NCBI GenBank assembly: GCA_025093555.1
Contig: JAIWNF010000025.1
Location: forward strand, 558,001 to 622,000
Direction: 5' to 3'
DNA: 64,000 nucleotides
Origin: Circinella umbellata
Taxonomy: Eukaryota; Mucoromycota; Mucoromycetes; Mucorales; Lichtheimiaceae
Of this stretch, positions 35,311-45,696 are shown piece by piece; position 1 is the first letter of the stretch, and each line of letters starts with the position of its first letter. The translations under genes and the position numbers were made by a program. The notes below the pieces were generated by a model. That model was not told the origin of the DNA. It saw only the letters and a program-made list of their open reading frames with translations, and did no database searches.

Positions 35311-37334
35311 TATTGTAGGTTTGGATTTTTATAACACACAAAGCATATAACTTTCTCTTTATTTATTTGCACATCCCTAATCGGGATTACAATTATTACC
35401 CAGATAACAAAGAATGAGGACACGATCAATGATAAAAAAAACGATGACATGTTCAGTTTTTTTATTGATAGGAAGAAGGAAGTACATTTTATTTTGTAAC
35501 TTGTAGTTATCAATAAGCAGTTAGAATTAACTGCAAAAAAAAAAAGAAAAATGGGATAGTTCGTATCTGTTGAGATCCCAGTTATGCTCAGAGTTTAGCA
35601 TGCAGTTATTAAGCGTATCAGCATCCTGTATTTAAATGTATCAACCCTTTTATATTATAAATGTCAATATGTTTATACTCTAAATATCAATAAAATATCT
35701 CTAATTTTCTAGTAATTGATAGAATCTTAATATTATAATTAGGTATGAAACTATCATTTTCCAATATTGCTTTTATTGATCCAAAAAAAATAACACAATC
35801 AAAAAAAAACATTATTGAGGAATACAGTATTTCTAAGCTACTTACTATTTATTTTACTATATATAAACATACCTGCATACCAATTATTAACGCTACCAAA
35901 CTAACATATAACTTATATAGATAGTAGATGTGATCATTAGGATTTAGCAACGTCGTCGAGAATCTGGGAATCTCATACGTACGAGTTTAAGAAAGAATAT
36001 CGGGAGTACCAACATATCTTTGAAGTAAATCATATACAATCGCATTGTTACGTATGTTACACGCGTTTACGGAACGATAGCAACAAGGCTATAATTTTCT
36101 CATGTGTGTATTATTTAATATTGTACTTTGACCCTTCCCACCCCACTTTTCTTTTCTTTTCTTTATCTACGAGAATAGAAAGTTTTACCCTTATTATATA
36201 CATTATAGCTTATCTCTTTATTAACAGTTATATAAATAAATAGCCAATAGTTTTTCATATTTAAAGTCAATAGTCCACTAGCTATCAAGACTAGTAGTTT
36301 ATGGTAGCTTACCTACCACAATAAAGTGTATTGAACATGACCGATAACATAAAAAGGTATAAGATGTGAAAAAGAAAAAAAAAAGTTTAACATCAAAAAC
36401 AATTGAAAATATTACTACTCTATAAATCAAGCCAAAGATGCCTTGTCACGTTATAACATAGTTACGAACAAAAAGTAATGTTTCTTGTATTGTGCCGTAC
36501 TGCATTAATTTTTTGTATAAAATGTAAGATGTGAATTTGTGTTTTATGACTGTGTTTTGTGGTTGTGTTTTATGGCTGTCTTTTATGGTTGTGTTTATGC
36601 CTGCGTTTATGCCTAACTACGCTTAAAAAAGGGGAATCTATATTTTAGTTGTAATGGTGTGATATTTGGTTATTTTAAATAAAAGTAGAAAATTAAAACA
36701 GACAATGTATAAAACCCTCAAGTATTTGTTATATATCTTTTGAAAACTGGAATAAAGTTATAGTGATGGAAAATAGTTGGACATTGTAATATCCGATCAA
36801 TATAATATATACTACTCATTATAATTATCAGATTTCATCAGACATCAAGCCAAGAAACTAAACTATATTGACAAGTGCCAAGCTATAAAGACATATAGCC
36901 AAGATCTTATTATCAACCATTAAAACATATAAATAGTCGTACTATCATTATCCATAACTATTCAGTTATTATATCTCTCAGTTATTATAACTCTTCTATA
37001 ATTTATATCCCGCAAATCATTCTGTTACAAAATATGTAAGATATAAGTATAAGTCGGATATAATAGAGTAATAATATGGAAATAAGATATAATAAAAGAT
37101 AATAGAATTATTCTTTACTTCAAACAAAAACTAATGGTATTTATATATTTCTAACAATTATAATTCTTGGCAATTATATTTGTTAACTTGGTAATTTATA
37201 AGGTTATCTTGTATTATGGTAATGTATAAGAATCTCTTTTTATAAAGTATTGTTGTAAGGATTTCTTATGAACTTGATATTAATTAAGGATAGTAAATTC
37301 TTATTGGTTAGATGTTACAGAATAATTGGTCATA
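35311..37334. other. Intergenic region 5' of MED19
   Basis: No gene seen. A short imperfect tandem repeat at 36537-36612 has units like TGTGTTTTATGGCTG, about five copies. The rest is A+T-rich with no recognised element. Confidence 0.5.
36537..36612. repeat. Imperfect minisatellite
   Basis: Tandem GTGTTTTATGRCTGT-type units, 13-15 bp each, degenerating to GTTTATGCCT at the right end. Confidence 0.7.
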
Positions 37335-37601
37335 CAGTCAACCCCGGTCTTTGCAACAAGCGCAAATCAATTATTCTTTTGGCATTGTGGGTATTTCCAT
37401 ATTTGGATAATGATTCATAAGAATACTATACATAATTACAAAATAATAGTACAGTTTACTCCCGATTAGGGCAACTTGCCTAAAAACCTTGATGCAAGTT
37501 GCAAGTTGCAATTCCATTAAGTGTTTTTAACATTTCCAAAAACAAACGGTGCAGAACCGGGAGATTTGCAAAACGGGAGGTGCAAAAGCGGGGGTTGACT
37601 G
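37335..37601. mobile_element. Pogo-like MITE, second copy type
   Basis: Ends are left CAGTCAACCCCGGTCTTTGC and right (reverse complement) CAGTCAACCCCCGCTTTTGC. The left flank is TA (37333-37334); the right flank reads TG, so one target base has probably changed. A CAGTTTACTCCCG motif preceded by TA at 37451-37452 looks like a nested or alternative left terminus. It shares the terminal pattern and the GTGCAAAA/GGGAGGTGCAAAAGCGGG interior motifs with the element at 28402-28576. Confidence 0.7.
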
Positions 37602-39481
37602 TGGTAATAATTATTCTCTGTCATGCATTTTTATAACAACTATTTAAATCACGTAGACTCTCAACAATAAACAACAGACTCTTCCTCTTTCTCATCTTTT
37701 CCATCTCTTGGCTCGGACCAGTCAAGTCGTATTTTTCAAGTCTTTTTGTTATTTCAAGTATTTTGTATGTGAACGAATAAGAGAGTCCGTTTGGTCAAGT
37801 CTTCATGATGATTTATTAATTAATCTTATCATTATATAGTTTTGATTCATTCTATTATTTTGTATCGCTGGTTTTCTCCAGTCGTCTTTATTTCCTTGTA
37901 TTGTTGTATCTCTGCTATTACAGTCGTTTATATCTCTGACCTCCTAAATTTTATTGGTATGGATCAGTCGTTTCTTTATTTCTCATATATAGTATATTCC
38001 CAAATTTTATGTTTTGTATCTCATTCTCAATTATTATTGGTTTAGTGTAACAGTCTAATTCCGTAAAAAGTAAAAAATTAATAGTATTATATGAGTTATG
38101 GGGCTTGGTTAATAGAATGATGTAGGTGATTGATATTAAAAGTTGGGTATTTGATATTGGTCATTAATATTGAGAAGGTTACTATAGCTACTGCTCTGAA
38201 GTAGCCACGATACTCTCTTTTGTTCTTTAAGTTGACAGGGTGTAGGACATCGTTATGCGATTTTACTCTATTTCAACAGCTTTGATAAGTGCTTTAACAA
38301 AAGAGAAATCATAAAACAAGCGCAGCAATCTGTAAGCCAATAAAAAACATGAGCAAAAAAAAGGCACGGCTGAGGTGAATGAGGCAATGAAAACCAATAA
38401 AAAGAGACTATGACGTTTTGGATTTAGCCAATCAATTTTGACTATGACATGTTGCTGAGACTTAAACAGATAGCATAAAGCATTTACGTACATTATTCGC
38501 GTCAATATGGAAAAAAGGTTATTGCTGTCTTGGACTGCATCAATAGTTTCACAATGAAATATAACTCTAATAATAAAAGATGTAGAAGAAAAAGCAGAAG
38601 GAAGAAACCCTAATGCCGGGAGAGAAACCAATGGAACAAAAGCATTTTCTAATGGAGAGTTCATGATTGCGTGTAGAGATAAAAATTCTACTGTTGTTAG
38701 TGATTCCAAAAACATTATTGTCGACAAACCAAACCATTAATAAGGAATCTACCATTAGTCGAACCGCTGCCATTGAATGCATTGCTGCGGAATCGAGTTT
38801 ATTAGAAGTGAGAAGTATGTCTTCAAAAGTGTTAACTGTAGTTTTGCAACATAATTTAGTGTTAACAGATTCAAATTCTATTATAGCACTACAAATATTT
38901 ACAGATAGCAGCAGCAATAATAATCTCCTTAAAGGCGTCTGTAAAAAGAGTGTAAAGGGAACAACAAGAAAACAAAATACATGTTCTCGAACATGACCAT
39001 TTGATTACTTCGACAATTAAATGCTTAAACATCACATATACAGTACGTATAATGAATAGCTAACTAGTATCAGTATTTTCTTTCCATATATTAAATATAA
39101 TAGTCATTTTACAATAGAATAATCTCCCTTTCGCTTCGCTACTGGGGCCATTTCCTAATTGGGAACAATTAATTTGATCTGCCTCAAAAACATGAGCAGA
39201 ACTTCATATTTTCAGTTTGTACGAGGGCAGAGTGTTGTTTCGCAACACTCTTTGTGACTATCCATACGCATGATATGTGGAGCATTCTTCTTGGCATCTA
39301 AAAGAAGATTACGCTGCTTTTTTTTTTGGATTGAGGATTTTTTTAAAAGCTCCAGTGGTTATTGGGCCAAAAAAACTAAAATACATGAGCAAAAAAAAAA
39401 ACGATCACTTTCATAATTCGATCCAAACAAGGCTGAATCGTCTCATTCGTGCAATAACGAAAGCGCTATCATTCTGTTAAA
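37602..39481. other. Intergenic region with no supported gene
   Basis: Overlapping long frames on both strands at 38263-38996 contradict each other and neither has recognisable domains. A CTTTCGCTTCGCTACTGGGG motif at 39128-39147 resembles the GC-rich cluster at 45021-45132. Confidence 0.45.
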
Positions 39482-40500
39482 AAACTATGCCCAGATTGTG
39501 AGAAACCATTTAGTAGATTTCAAGATATGAATAGGCACATATTCACTGAACACAACAAGGATATCACATCACGCTCGAAGAAAGACCATGGCAAATCAAG
39601 AGACGGAATTCCAGCGCATGTCTACAATACAAGCAACGTGAAGAAATACACACAAGAAGGCACAACGATCAATATTAAATTCGCTTGCCTAGGCTGTTGC
39701 AACATACTTAACACTACTTCAGAACTCGCGCATCACGTCGACAATAACCATGTAAAAAGAGCACTATCACTTGAAAACTTATCTCCTAAAGACAAACGAT
39801 GGGTCCTGAATGGTCACGATATTTCAAACCAATTCCACGAATATCGCCGATCTTGTATTACTGCGTCCCGTACAGCTGAATTTGCCATCGAGAGTCATTT
39901 CAACGAGCTTTTGGCTATGTCTGGTATCCTTCTCTTCCGACATTTTTCCACCCTCCTTATTGACAGCAGTGCGCACTGAAATACTGTCCAAGTACAAGCA
40001 CAACACATTCCAACCACAAGTTAGATCAGCAATCCAATCGATTATTCAGCGGTTTGTGGACGATAACACCACAGAAACACGAGCCAAAATCGAGCTTCTC
40101 TCACTTTGCGAGCCAGTTGTTACTCCCTTACCACAAGATTTCATTGAACCAACGGTATATGAATGTGCAGTTATCATGCCAATAGTGGCCTTACTCCCAC
40201 ATCTATACGACTGTGATATGAAGCCACTCTCTGAACACACCTGACTTCGAGCTATGTCCATCCATTTATGCATGGCCTTTTGTCGGCAAAGAAGCCCTCA
40301 AAAGTTTCGCATTGCTCAAACATAGTCCCAGAAGAGTTTGATGATGCGGTCGATCGACCAAATTACAAATTGACGTGTATGAATCTTCTGGATACCGGTT
40401 CTCTTACACCAACGCCAATGGAGAGATAAAAAAAAGCAGTAATGTTTCAGTCACACTGCTTGCCAAAGACTTTTATCGGTTGTGCATCTTTAGTGAATAA
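39482..40500 (+). pseudogene. Decayed orphan gene with two C2H2 zinc fingers
   Basis: The readable frame begins KKLCPDCEKPFSRFQDMNRH with the finger C-x2-C-x12-H-x4-H (CPDC...H-IFTE-H). A second finger of identical spacing follows (CLGC...HHVDNNH). LSPKDKRWVLNGHDISNQF and YRRSC come next. Near 39925-39940 the frame changes and continues in another frame (AVRTEILSKYKHN, SLCEPVVTPLPQDF, CAVIMPIVALLPHL), then in others (ELCPSIYAWPFVGKEAL; ESSGYRFSYTNANGEIKK) to a stop at 40498. Three or more frame changes mean it is dead. I do not know the family; the second finger resembles the finger in the decayed gene at 42744-45006. Confidence 0.5.
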
Positions 40501-40752
40501 GTAATTGATCGGTACAATTTGAGAAATGTCTTATCCTTCCAAGTTGTAGCCAACTCAGTCACGTTTTTTATTATGGAACTGGGATTTCCATTCTTATACA
40601 CTGTTTGTAATAGCGCATGACTGATTATTGTATACTTACAATCGGGTTCTATCATCCAGTTTACGAGGAAGCGTAATAGTTAAATATTGGTAGAAAAAAA
40701 AGGGGCTCGAGAATATATATGGTAAAAACGAATTACTGTTTCCTGGTGGTTG
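40501..40752. other. Spacer between the C2H2 relic and the inverted-repeat element
   Basis: No gene seen. A self-complementary TTTCCTGGTGGTTGTCAGGAAA hairpin straddles its right edge. Confidence 0.4.
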
Positions 40753-40980
40753 TCAGGAAACCCTTTATTTATATACGTCGAAATATCAGAGGCTAATTTA
40801 CGTCTAACTAATATATATCTAATATCAATGACCAACATTTCTATGTAGAATACCTATCCTAATATTTTATATCCAACCATGTGCTCAACTATGCTATCGT
40901 CTATCCTTAGTATTCCGCGGATATGCATGTAGATCGACAACCTTATGGTTGAATATACTTCGTAATGATCTTACACGGCC
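40753..40980 (+). repeat. Long inverted repeat, left arm
   Basis: Pairs with 42119-42315 in opposite orientation. It carries about 35 bp of extra sequence (near 40797-40830) relative to the right arm. Confidence 0.6.
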
Positions 40981-41022
40981 ATTACACTTATAGCCCAAGT
41001 TTATTGACAACAATATGTATCG

Positions 41023-41601
41023 ATGGAAAATCAACAGAGCAATGATTCAATACCAGCATTAACTACAGAACCCGAATCAATTATGATACCCATGGATGAT
41101 GAAATTGAAAGTATGTTTCTTTCAAATATACACCATACTTCGATTGGGAGATTTGAAGTTGATAATTATAAAGGTCTAAAGGAGCAGGTTATTGAGTTCT
41201 ATACACGACATAATATTAATTGTACCGAATTTGAGGATGTTATACATGTTGAATCAAAATTGACAGTACGAGGTCATGTTATTTCAACCAAAACACGTCA
41301 GGAATCAAAGGATAATAAAAATTCGCCAAACTTACATTACAAAGTACTAAACGACTTGAATGGGTCAATACATTTGGTCAAATTTAGTCGTATTCAAATT
41401 GGAAACCAGCGTATATTGGTATTTATCTCTCTTGAACTTACCACAGTATCTACCATCCACCAATATTCCAGCGGAAAGTCATTCGCGATAACGATTTTAC
41501 ATCACCAATGCAATCACTATTACATGGTGACAAAGATTATTAGATTTACCCTACCATGTTTAAACAGAAATATTAGAATAGCTGCTCAAAAATATAGCTA
41601 G
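41023..41601 (+). CDS. Uncharacterised 192-aa frame inside the inverted-repeat element
   Basis: It opens about 40 bp inside the left arm with MENQQSNDSIPALTTEPESI, is acidic at first, and then has RFEVDNYKGLKEQVIEFYTR and NDLNGSIHLVKFSRIQIGNQ. There is no membrane segment, zinc finger or known catalytic motif that I can recognise. The last 60 residues are of different character (His/Tyr/Leu-rich, HHQCNHYYMV) and may be frame-shifted or intronic, so the true protein may be the first ~130 residues plus a lost exon. It could be a fragment of a transposon protein. Confidence 0.35.
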   Translation: MENQQSNDSIPALTTEPESIMIPMDDEIESMFLSNIHHTSIGRFEVDNYKGLKEQVIEFYTRHNINCTEFEDVIHVESKLTVRGHVISTKTRQESKDNKNSPNLHYKVLNDLNGSIHLVKFSRIQIGNQRILVFISLELTTVSTIHQYSSGKSFAITILHHQCNHYYMVTKIIRFTLPCLNRNIRIAAQKYS

Positions 41602-42118
41602 ACTACTTTTGTTTAATTGAAAAAAAAACTGAATAAACACAAGATGTGGATTTGAAAGGATACGTAGCTACTGGTTGGCTTTTTTTTTGGGGGGGGGGAG
41701 GGAATGGTTAAAAATATAAAGTGAAAAAGGTTAAAAAATAGTTTTCCAATTGATACGTAATCCAATAAAAAAAAATCCACCCAAGGGAACATATAGTTAA
41801 AAATATGGTAATATGGGTTGAAAAATTGACCCCAGTTTACCCATTTTTAATAAATAGATAAATCTAGTAAAAAACATACAATATTGGTTAAAGTACAATT
41901 ATTAAGATTACCCGCTTTATTACCCTTCGGTTACCTTGTTACTTTATTTGCCCGATTTTTCCCATTTATACCTAATGGATATTTTTACAGCTTTAATGTT
42001 TACCAACAGTATCCCTTTTATTAGCCTTTTTTTCGGTTAATAAAAAAAATCAACCGCTTTTTCACTATTACTAACTATCAGTATCTGACCGGTTTTATAA
42101 TCAAAGTACTTCCCACAG
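41602..42118. other. A+T-rich interior of the inverted-repeat element
   Basis: No coding sequence seen. A G-run of nine (41689-41697) follows a T-run. Repeated GGTTAAAAATA motifs occur at 41706, 41730 and 41795. Confidence 0.4.
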
Positions 42119-42315
42119 TGGCGCAAGACCATTACGATGATGATATATTTAACCACAAGACTGTTGATCGACACGCTTACCCGCGGAATATCAACAACAG
42201 ATAATAGCATAGTTTTTGGGCATATGTCTGGATATAGAAATATATTAATGATTAGCATTTTTATATAGAATATCTTTCTCTAATATTTCGACGTTTATAA
42301 ACAAAAGGTTTCTTG
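42119..42315 (-). repeat. Long inverted repeat, right arm
   Basis: Reverse-complement partner of 40753-40980; see the element entry. Confidence 0.6.
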
Positions 42316-42743
42316 ATATCCAAGAACTATATTGTTTTTGTATCATATACGTATTCTCTACTTCTCCTTTCTTTCTATCATAATATTCACTACTCTTCCT
42401 CATCAAACTAACCGATTGAAATCGATTGTAAATATATAGTTATAGACCAAGTGCTATTACAGATAAAACACAATCATATTTTATTTACTGTAGCAGTACG
42501 TAGTATTGTTTGTAATAAGTACTACTTATATCTTGCGTCAACGGTAATGCCATTTATCAAACCTAAGAAATGGAATCCCCGAGGGCTCGATAATTATGTA
42601 TCACCACTGACATGCGGATAAAGAATGTTGATATCTCACAAAGATTGTTCACATAATGTTTCAGTCGATGTAGATGTGACAGGAATTATATTAATAGGTG
42701 TTTTGTCAAGACAATGATCCAGCCAGTTGCTATCGTCAGTAAA
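42316..42743. other. Spacer
   Basis: No supported feature between the inverted-repeat element and the stop of the decayed gene on the minus strand. Confidence 0.4.
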
Positions 42744-45006
42744 TTATTTGTCGTCTTTTCTCACAAACTCAAACACGTTCTTGACCAATACTTTTAAATA
42801 ATAGACTTGTACAAGTATTGGTAACACTTTTTCTCCCAAGCTAATAATGGCAATAGGAATTTGAAGGGCTTTACCATCGGTGATTCTTGTAGTGTAACCT
42901 TTGGGCCCATCAGCTATTAACCCTCTGAATTGACAAGTACAGAATATGTGTTAGTTCATTATAGACACTATATGAAGCCATTTTTTTTACTCTACGTACC
43001 TGAATGTACTACACCTATGATGCATAAATTGTTGTATCAAACTTTGTTCTCTTTAGCAAATGAATCCAACATATCTTTTAAAATTTTTGGAAGTTTCATC
43101 CTCTTTCCTTGATCATATTTTTTCCATTTGAATTATAGCTTTTATTGACTTTTGATGCACCATATTCAAAGCTGTTGGTATTTTTCGGATTGATTTCACG
43201 GATTAAGAAATCAAATTTGTGACCCATTAGTTTACGAGCATGGTTATTAACATCTTCAATTGTTCTTTTAAAACTTTTTCTAATTGAAGATGCTTTAAAA
43301 TCTCTCTCCCCTCCGAAATGATTTACTGGCTAATCCAAAAATAATATAAGGGTGACCTTACCTAATTCTTTCAAATCCTTCTACATCACCAATTATGTGG
43401 TCTATTATACACCATATATGAATGTTATCCCCATTCTCTGAGAAGTGGTCTTTCATCAAATTACTGTTTTCATATTCCTGTACGAGTGTGTATACAGAAT
43501 GTTTTATTCATTTTAAATCAAAGTGTTTATCACAATAACATTATTCCTCCCAGCTTTGTTTTTAAAAGTGCTTTTCTAATATTGGCACTTGATTGGCAGT
43601 TGAATTTATTTAAAGAGTGTTTAACAGTGTTAGGTTTCCGCCATAGTGGAAAAGGCCCTGGGGGGAAACCTTTTTCATTCAGTTAATATGCTTATGGAAT
43701 TATGAAATGTAAAGTTTCATAAAAAATAATAAGTATATATTTATATTTGAGTAATAAAAAAAAGATACTCCAATGTCAATTTTACTTCCGCTGAGTGAAC
43801 CTCACTGTTATCTTTAAAGTCGAGGTTTGTCTACATAAAAACACTACTGCTCTGTATAGACCACGCAACGGATAAATTCAGCTCTTGTGCCATTGACAGT
43901 CGATGTCAGATGTCAACCTGTGAAGCGAATAAACTGAACAACGCGCAATAGCTAAATGTTGAAGCTATCATTTGCTTGCGCAGCATCTTTATATCAATGC
44001 AAAACCAGTGTTTCAAAAGAAATCATTATTGTCATTTCTGTGCTATTATATTATATAGTTACATAGTTCCTATTGTGAATCATATATTATAACGTTATAA
44101 TAATTATAATAGTAACAGATATAATGCATTAAAATATAATTAGACCAAATTATTTCTATTTAATATGATGCAGCGTATTTATGTTTACTGATGCCAACTC
44201 TGTAATGTTAAATACTTCCGCCAGTTCCGACTGTGGAAACCCTATAAACCATAGTTTCCGCCAGGTCGAAAAGTCGGAAACTACCAACACTGGTGTTTGA
44301 TATCGTCAGGCAGCTGTACGTGTTTTGGGACCTTGTACGCTTTAATTTCTTCAATCTCTTCTTCTGTGAAGACACCATTTTTGATATATGATTCAGAATC
44401 ACCGAGATCAAAAATCAGTGATTGAGAAGGGTGATCACTAATTTGTCATTTTTCCAAAAGCATACAAGCTGTCCTCCGCTATTTTTCCGGTAAAAAAAAA
44501 AGCGGTCTATGACGGTCGACATGGACAGGCCGCTTCTACCCTTTCTACTCCGAATTTTTTGAGATAGAAAGACCCCACTTGTCATTATGTTTTAAGGCTC
44601 TAAAACATTCATTGACTTCAGCTCTCGACTTTGCAGCTATTCTTTTTTAAGAAACAGAAGTTATTAAATTAAAAAAATCCTATATTACTTTGTTTCCATA
44701 CTTACTATGAATCTTGTCAAGATGGTTTCCAAGTTCAATTGTCGTATCGAAATGAGACGTACAGCTTGGACAAACAATGTTTTCTGTTACATTTTGCTAT
44801 TAATGGAGAAAGAATGTTAGAGAAAAAAAGTATATATAAAAGTGTTTAAATTATAAATACTTACTCTCAATTTGGCGAGAGGACCAGAAATATATTTTTT
44901 GCTAGAGTAGTAAAATATTAGATATAAGAATAGCTTCCTAGTGATAGCTTATACTTACTTTTTTGTGTTATATGTTCTACTTCTTGTATTTGGACATTTT
45001 ATCCCT
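42744..45006 (-). pseudogene. Decayed C2H2/nuclease-like orphan gene, split by a hAT-like element
   Basis: Minus-strand segments in order: CPNTRSRTYNTKK (about 45000-44962); KYISGPLAKLR (about 44895-44863); VTENIVCPSCTSHFDTTIEL with NHLDKIH completing a C-x2-C-x12-H-x4-H finger (about 44800-44707); DHPSQSLIFDLGDSESYI and FTEEEIEEIKAYKVPKHVQL, then PDDIKH (44430-44293); across the inserted element SLNKFNCQSSANIRKALLKT (43616-43546); EYENSNLMKDHFSENGDNIH (43475-43385); RKLMGHKFDFLIREINP and SFEYGASKVNKSYN (43245-43137); KLPKILKDMLDSLAKEN; finally GYTTRITDGKALQIP and VLVKNVFEFVRKDDK with TAA at 42746-42744. The late D...E arrangement matches the place of the D...ExK core in the decayed gene at 2633-6002, but here the ExK is E-Y-G. 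Several segments have stops and frame changes. Reading continues in phase across the element if it and one target copy are removed. Confidence 0.55.
43625..44292. mobile_element. hAT-like non-autonomous element
   Basis: A 668-bp element. The ends are left CAGTGTTAGGTTTCCGCC and right (reverse complement) CAGTGTTGGTAGTTTCCGAC. CAGTGTT is a typical hAT end. The flanks are an 8-bp duplication with one mismatch, GTGTTTAA (43617-43624) and GTGTTTGA (44293-44300); 8 bp is the hAT target length. Subterminal palindromes with TTTCCGCC/GGAAAC lie at both ends (43634-43672 and 44211-44284). No transposase inside. Confidence 0.75.
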
Positions 45007-45020
45007 ATAATATTAAACTA

Positions 45021-45132
45021 GCAGCGCTTCCTCGCTTCGTTCGAATAAATGAGCCCCTTCGCTTCGCTCCGGGTCATTTAGCGGCTTGCGTCGCAAAGCG
45101 GGGAGGTTCCCCCCAAAAGGCGCTTTGCGCCT
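45021..45132. repeat. GC-rich hairpin cluster
   Basis: A compact island of G+C in a region that is otherwise A+T-rich. It contains TAAATGA...TCATTTA (45046-45080) around a CTTCGCTTCGCTCC core, GGGGAGGTTCCCCCC (45100-45114) and the perfect hairpin GGCGCTTTGCGCC (45119-45131). The CTTCGCTTCGCT motif recurs at 39130. It looks like a small palindromic insertion sequence or a transposon terminus; I cannot assign it. Confidence 0.6.
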
Positions 45133-45578
45133 GGTAGTAAGCGTGTTCAAGGCTGTATAATAGTTTTTCAATTAAAATATATCAATCAAATATATTGTTA
45201 AAATGAATCTGTTAAATATGCCACAACAGAGAGACGCACAGTTTGAAAAATACCTTTTTTTTGTGAATTAGCTATAACTTCTGTGTGATTTTAAGATGAT
45301 ATATAGATATGTTATAATAAAGTCGCGCGTTAAATATGAGCTTATTCTTACCTTCCATATTCTCATAATGATCCCTTTAATTAGGAGCATCAGAGAAACT
45401 CCTACTGTTACAAAGATGACAGAAATATACTACTGTGTAATACTTGATGGTAGACATTATTATATTATATTTTAAATAAAGAAATTAGTCTTTAATTTGA
45501 TGAGAGTTTGATTGTGGTATTACATTAGTAAAAGATAGTAGCAAATTATGTGTATGTCGCGTAGAAAACTAGGCATCA
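45133..45578. other. Spacer
   Basis: No gene or repeat that I can support. Confidence 0.4.
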
Positions 45579-45579
45579 T

Positions 45580-45696
45580 AAAAAGTTGAGATTTCAAGCC
45601 CAGAAGTTGACTATGTACATCCAAGCAACACAATGCTTTTTTTTCCATCATATACTTAACTGTAGTCAACTTCTGGGCTTAAAATCTCAACTTTTA
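45580..45696. mobile_element. Small palindromic MITE
   Basis: Near-perfect inverted repeats of about 33 bp (AAAGTTGAGATTTCAAGCCC then AGAAGTTGACTA on the left; the right matches with two or three changes) enclose about 45 bp. The flanks are TA on both sides, as in Tc1/mariner-type MITEs. Confidence 0.75.

Larger units (their letters stand above)
40753..42315. mobile_element. Candidate DNA element with long, diverged inverted repeats
   Basis: Left arm 40753-40980 and right arm 42119-42315 are inverted copies of each other with many substitutions and small indels (about 70-75% by eye). Shared anchors read from outside in: left TCAGGAAACCCTTTATTTAT and right TCAAGAAACCTTTTGTTTAT (reverse complement), then ACGTCGAAATAT, GGATATA-like blocks, ATAGCATAGTT, CCGCGGAATA and GATCATTACGA/GACCATTACGA. 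Between them is one 192-codon frame (41023-41601) and 500 bp of A+T-rich DNA. No clear target duplication was found. It could be an old transposon or a decayed inverted duplication. Confidence 0.5.

Noticed and set aside
38263..38996. Overlapping long frames on both strands (154 and 116 codons minus, 109 codons plus)
   Set aside because: They contradict each other, show no recognised motif, and their flanks are full of stops; decayed repeat DNA is more likely.
43486..43686. Plus-strand frame at the hAT left end
   Set aside because: It crosses the element boundary and is antisense to the decayed gene segment SLNKFNCQ.
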